64,000 bases of DNA from Sediminicola sp035798135 (GTDB lineage Bacteria > Bacteroidota > Bacteroidia > Flavobacteriales > Flavobacteriaceae): positions 178,649 to 242,648 of the forward strand of contig JAPFBR010000006.1 of NCBI GenBank assembly GCA_035798135.1. Reading direction: 5' to 3'. Under the pieces are notes generated by a model. That model was not told the origin of the DNA, did not search any database, and saw only the letters and a list, made by a program, of their open reading frames with translations. Positions 61,439-64,000 of this stretch are shown in pieces (within the stretch, counting starts at the first letter, position 1; every line of letters starts with the position of its first letter). Made by a program: the position numbers and the translations under genes.

Positions 61439-61867
61439 ATGTTCAGTAAGGAAGCATCGCGAAAACTACGAGAGGATTTTTGGATATCCTTTGGAAAATC
61501 CTTTCCAAGAAAATGGATCCTGTACAATACCAGGGTTAAAGATTTTGCATTTAAATTCCATTTTGACACCAAAATGGCCATGGTATCTTTGGATTTGGAT
61601 CACCATGATTTGGAAAAAAGGATAGCACTTTGGGAAAAGCTACTTACCCTAAAATCTGTTCTTACCGAAGAATATCTACCTGATGCCATCTTCAATGATT
61701 CTTATGTCTTGGAAAATCAGAAAGAAATATCCAGGATATATTTGGTTTTAGAAGGAGTTTCCATTCATAACAAGGAAAGCTGGCAGGAGACTATGGTCTT
61801 TTTAAATGAAAATATGCTGCAATTTGAAGTCTTTTTTGAAGAATTCAAGGATATTCTAATTAGTTAA
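61439..61867 (+). CDS. DUF4268 family protein
   Basis: 142 residues. The opening FSKEASRKLREDFWISFGKSFPRKW and FKFHFDTKMAMVSLDLDHHD are the DUF4268 pattern. DUF4268 domains also occur in restriction-related proteins, but stand-alone forms have no known role. It follows the ZIP gene with zero spacing, so the two are surely one transcript. Its stop shares TTAA with the stop of the convergent hemolysin III family gene. Confidence 0.85.
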   Translation: MFSKEASRKLREDFWISFGKSFPRKWILYNTRVKDFAFKFHFDTKMAMVSLDLDHHDLEKRIALWEKLLTLKSVLTEEYLPDAIFNDSYVLENQKEISRIYLVLEGVSIHNKESWQETMVFLNENMLQFEVFFEEFKDILIS

Positions 61868-62514
61868 ACCACATCCAAATAAATAAAAAACCAATGGCTT
61901 ATGGCACCTCCCAATACAAATAAGTGCCATATCAGGTGATTATAAGGTATTTTTCTAATGGCGTAGAACAAAATTCCAATTGTATAAAATGCACCGCCCA
62001 AAACGAGCAGATCTATGCCTATTTGGGTGGTATTCTCCAACAAATTAGTGTAATCCAAGACAATGAGCCAACCCATGGCCAAATAAAGCAGTAAGGAGAG
62101 TATTTCAAATTTACCTGTATAAAACACTTTAAAAAGGGTACCTATAAGTGCTATGCCCCAAACAGTATAAAAAATAAGAAAGCCATTGCCGCTCGCCAAA
62201 GATATTAAGGCAACAGGGGTATACGTTCCAGCAATTAAAAAGTAAATACTCACATGGTCCACAATTCGCAACCTTCTTTTCAGTTCCAAATTTGATACAT
62301 AGTGATACAAGGTAGAGGCCGAAAACAATAAAACAACTGTAAAACTATAAACGAGGATAGCTATGGTGGCATAGTCCGTTTTGCCACTATTCTTAAATAG
62401 GAGAAAAAATGCACCTAAAATTCCAAGAATAATTCCCAGAGCATGGGAATACGCATGAAGTCTTTCCTCCTTTTCAAAAGATCCATTGGCTATGGTGTCA
62501 TTGCTACTCCCCAC
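61864..62514 (-). CDS. Hemolysin III / PAQR family membrane protein
   Basis: 216 residues with seven membrane helices. The first conserved motif EERLHAYSHALGIILG, the SASTLYHYVSN segment with Ser and His, and the C-terminal HLIWHLFVLGGAISHWFFIY supply the residues thought to bind metal in PAQR hydrolase-type proteins. The start is GTG; it overlaps the TAG stop of the upstream amidohydrolase by one base. No role beyond the family (putative lipid or ceramide hydrolase, membrane homeostasis) can be given. Confidence 0.88.
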   Translation of the reverse strand: MGSSNDTIANGSFEKEERLHAYSHALGIILGILGAFFLLFKNSGKTDYATIAILVYSFTVVLLFSASTLYHYVSNLELKRRLRIVDHVSIYFLIAGTYTPVALISLASGNGFLIFYTVWGIALIGTLFKVFYTGKFEILSLLLYLAMGWLIVLDYTNLLENTTQIGIDLLVLGGAFYTIGILFYAIRKIPYNHLIWHLFVLGGAISHWFFIYLDVV

Positions 62515-63851
62515 TACTTATAGCGTTTCCCGTGCTTAATGACCATGTCCACATCTTGCAGTAAACTAATGTAGCGCAGTACATCCCCGTCAACTGCAAT
62601 AATATCTGCATATTTCCCTGGAGTAATGGTCCCAACTTCATCGGCCACACCCATCCATAGCGCCGGCCAATAGGTCGCCGCCCTTATGGCATACATAGGA
62701 TCTATTCCAAATTCATTAACCCAAACATCAAGCTCGTTCCATGTAGATTGACTGTGGAATTTCATGGGGATACCACTATCGGTACCTATCATCAGGACTA
62801 CCCCGGCATCCATAAGTTGCTTGATCTTGGTTTTTAAGGTAGGTTTTCTAATTGGTGTCAATTGAAAATATGGCAAGCGATCCGGGTGTGTGATGCTGTT
62901 TTTAATATCTACGATAACACTATCGGGCAATCCCAAATGCCAGGAATCATTGTCCAATTTTTCAGGATGGTCCCTTACATATTCATAATTATACAATCCT
63001 TCTACTGTGGGACACCAAAATAATGGGCCTAAATTCATTTGTGCGGTCCTTTCCTTGATCTGTTCCATGATATCTGCAGGATACTCCGGTGCGGAGGATA
63101 ATCCCGTATGTTCAAAACAATCTACCCCCACCTGTAGTCCCCTTCTTATTTCATTGGGCCTATGACCGTGCGCCACGACCTTTAGATTATTTTTATGGGC
63201 CTCGTCCACTACAGCCTGCAGCTCGGCCATGGTCATTTGATCATGGTCTATCAATTTGACCACATCTACCCCTGCCTTGGCAAGTTTTCTTATTTTGGCC
63301 CTACCATCCTCTGGACTTGTTACGCCCCATCTAAAATCTTCTGTTCCTGGGTAAGCTTGATGCTGTATAAATGGCCCGGATACATACAAGGTAGCACCTG
63401 GAATTTCTCCTTTGTTAATGGCATCCCTTACGGCAATACTTTCTTCTAAGGGACCGCCCAAGTCCCTGGCACTGGTGACCCCGGCCATTAAGAGTTGGTG
63501 TGCACTTGATGGCATGATCACATCTTCAAGCAAAGGTGGATAGGTCTTGTCCCAATAATCGTAATCCGCATGCCCATTGATCATGGTATGCACATGCATA
63601 TCCCACAACCCGGGAAGGACCGTCATGCCTTCAGTGGATATCACCTCCGCATTGGATGGAATGGGGGTATCTGTAATGGTGCCCACAGTTATGATTTTTT
63701 CCCCTTCGATAATTATTACGCTGTTTTTAATGGGTTCGGACCCAAAACCATCTATTAGGGTACCCCCTACCAAGGCCTTTACTTGGTTTTCTTGTGCTAG
63801 GGATAAAAGGGAAGTTAAAATAAAAAGGAAAGAAGTCAGTATTCTGTTCAT
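62514..63851 (-). CDS. Exported amidohydrolase family protein
   Basis: 445 residues from MNRILTSFLFILTSLLSLAQ, a Sec signal peptide; the longer in-frame start would lie inside the rRNA terminator. The metal-dependent TIM barrel shows PGLWDMHVHTM (HxH), GVDVVKLIDHD (probable carboxylated Lys), VVAHGHRPNEI, CFEHTGL and the final Asp in MIGTDSGIPMKF. Imidazolonepropionase-like exported amidohydrolases of this kind have diverse cyclic-amide or dipeptide substrates. It stands 79 bases downstream of the 5S rRNA gene on the same strand. Confidence 0.87.
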   Translation of the reverse strand: MNRILTSFLFILTSLLSLAQENQVKALVGGTLIDGFGSEPIKNSVIIIEGEKIITVGTITDTPIPSNAEVISTEGMTVLPGLWDMHVHTMINGHADYDYWDKTYPPLLEDVIMPSSAHQLLMAGVTSARDLGGPLEESIAVRDAINKGEIPGATLYVSGPFIQHQAYPGTEDFRWGVTSPEDGRAKIRKLAKAGVDVVKLIDHDQMTMAELQAVVDEAHKNNLKVVAHGHRPNEIRRGLQVGVDCFEHTGLSSAPEYPADIMEQIKERTAQMNLGPLFWCPTVEGLYNYEYVRDHPEKLDNDSWHLGLPDSVIVDIKNSITHPDRLPYFQLTPIRKPTLKTKIKQLMDAGVVLMIGTDSGIPMKFHSQSTWNELDVWVNEFGIDPMYAIRAATYWPALWMGVADEVGTITPGKYADIIAVDGDVLRYISLLQDVDMVIKHGKRYK

Positions 63852-63872
63852 TTGGTATGGTATTGCTATACC

Positions 63873-63906
63873 TAAATATAGAACAAAAAAAAATCCCGAC
63901 CACAAA
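63873..63906 (-). promoter_or_regulatory. Candidate promoter of the amidohydrolase inside the rRNA terminator
   Basis: On the minus strand TTTG (-33, in the terminator loop) is separated by 22 bases from TATATTTA (-7). Only about 21 bases separate the -7 element from the start codon. Both elements overlap or touch the terminator of the rRNA operon. Confidence 0.4.
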
Positions 63907-63919
63907 TGTGATCGGGATT
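63884..63919 (-). terminator. Rho-independent terminator of the rRNA operon
   Basis: On the minus strand AATCCCGA pairs with TCGGGATT (stem extended beyond one mismatch), followed by a run of eight or more T. It lies about 10 bases after the 5S 3' end. Confidence 0.9.
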
Positions 63920-63929
63920 CTCAAAAAAA

Positions 63930-64000
63930 GGCGGCGACCTACTCTCCCACTTGGTATAGCAGTACCATCGGCGCAGATGGGCTTAACTTCCCTGTTCGGA
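63930..64000 (-). rRNA. rrf: 5S ribosomal RNA, partial (3' part)
   Basis: The reverse complement reads TCCGAACAGGGAAGTTAAGC near the window edge and ends GTGGGAGAGTAGGTCGCCGCC-like, the conserved 3' half of bacterial 5S rRNA. The gene continues beyond the right end of the window. The exact 3' end is uncertain by a few bases. Confidence 0.96.

Noticed and set aside
61439..61867. DUF4268 gene as part of a restriction or defence system
   Set aside because: It is a stand-alone domain coupled to a ZIP transporter, without nuclease or methyltransferase partners.
63852..63905. Longer start for the amidohydrolase
   Set aside because: It would extend into the rRNA terminator and hide the signal peptide behind 18 extra residues.

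Overview
The window reads as chromosomal DNA of a marine-type Flavobacteriaceae (phylum Bacteroidetes). The signs are an AT-rich base composition; starts without Shine-Dalgarno sites; many promoters of the Bacteroidetes TAnnTTTG (-7) type; a bacillithiol gene (bshC); a secreted subtilisin with a C-terminal tail like a type IX secretion signal; and families typical of this group (DUF6048, DUF6452, DUF4268, head-GIN, LysM plus binding-protein fusions). Placement below family level is not possible from the sequence alone.

Layout. 1-3 kb: an ECF sigma factor, a membrane anti-sigma-like protein and two secreted repeat proteins (DUF4097-like and GIN). 3-10 kb: minus-strand UMF1-type transporter, M48 lipoprotein peptidase, GH31 alpha-glucosidase and glycogen branching enzyme. 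10-14 kb: a collagen-like lipoprotein, two msrB genes separated by a 7-bp tandem repeat, and lpdA. 13.4-22.8 kb: aroQ and xerD, NDH-2, an M20 amidohydrolase, a second ECF sigma/membrane protein pair, an acyltransferase, a Nudix hydrolase, a cyclophilin lipoprotein and a TRIC channel. 23-31 kb: an aminotransferase, miaE, guaC, a second M20 enzyme, a His-rich TPR protein next to a SCO copper chaperone, and a nitronate monooxygenase. 31-34.6 kb: mnmA, S8 protease and nitronate monooxygenase in one tight minus-strand run. 34.6-36.4 kb is the only accessory-looking stretch: a decayed fasciclin-domain fragment, a lone methyltransferase and gene-free AT-rich DNA. 36.4-46.5 kb: yidC, pyrG, a DUF3820 gene, a sugar-isomerase-like protein, a LysM/binding-protein fusion coupled to guaA, and a PLP decarboxylase. 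46.7-56.2 kb: a PNPOx-like flavoprotein, bshC, an M14 peptidase, a PAS histidine kinase, a PepSY protein, a CarboxypepD_reg-like protein and ornithine aminotransferase. 56.6-63.9 kb: rlmD with DUF6452 and DUF6048 genes, an RlmL-like methyltransferase, a ZIP transporter, a DUF4268 gene, a hemolysin III family protein and an amidohydrolase. The window ends inside a minus-strand 5S rRNA gene, so an rRNA operon continues to the right.

Most of this is core metabolism, RNA modification and envelope upkeep. Two themes recur. First, the two ECF modules share a TGTAACAA promoter element at nearly the same distance from their start codons, which points to one regulatory logic. Second, gene packing is very tight: several convergent pairs share palindromic stop tetranucleotides (CTAG, TTAA), one divergent pair shares CATG as both start codons, and some genes appear to have leaderless promoters.

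I found no CRISPR array, prophage, insertion sequence, tRNA or recognised defence system. The best candidates for undescribed biology are the His-motif TPR protein beside the SCO protein, the ECF/beta-solenoid module, a cysteine cluster inside ornithine aminotransferase, and an orphan terminator suggesting a small RNA near 46.6 kb.
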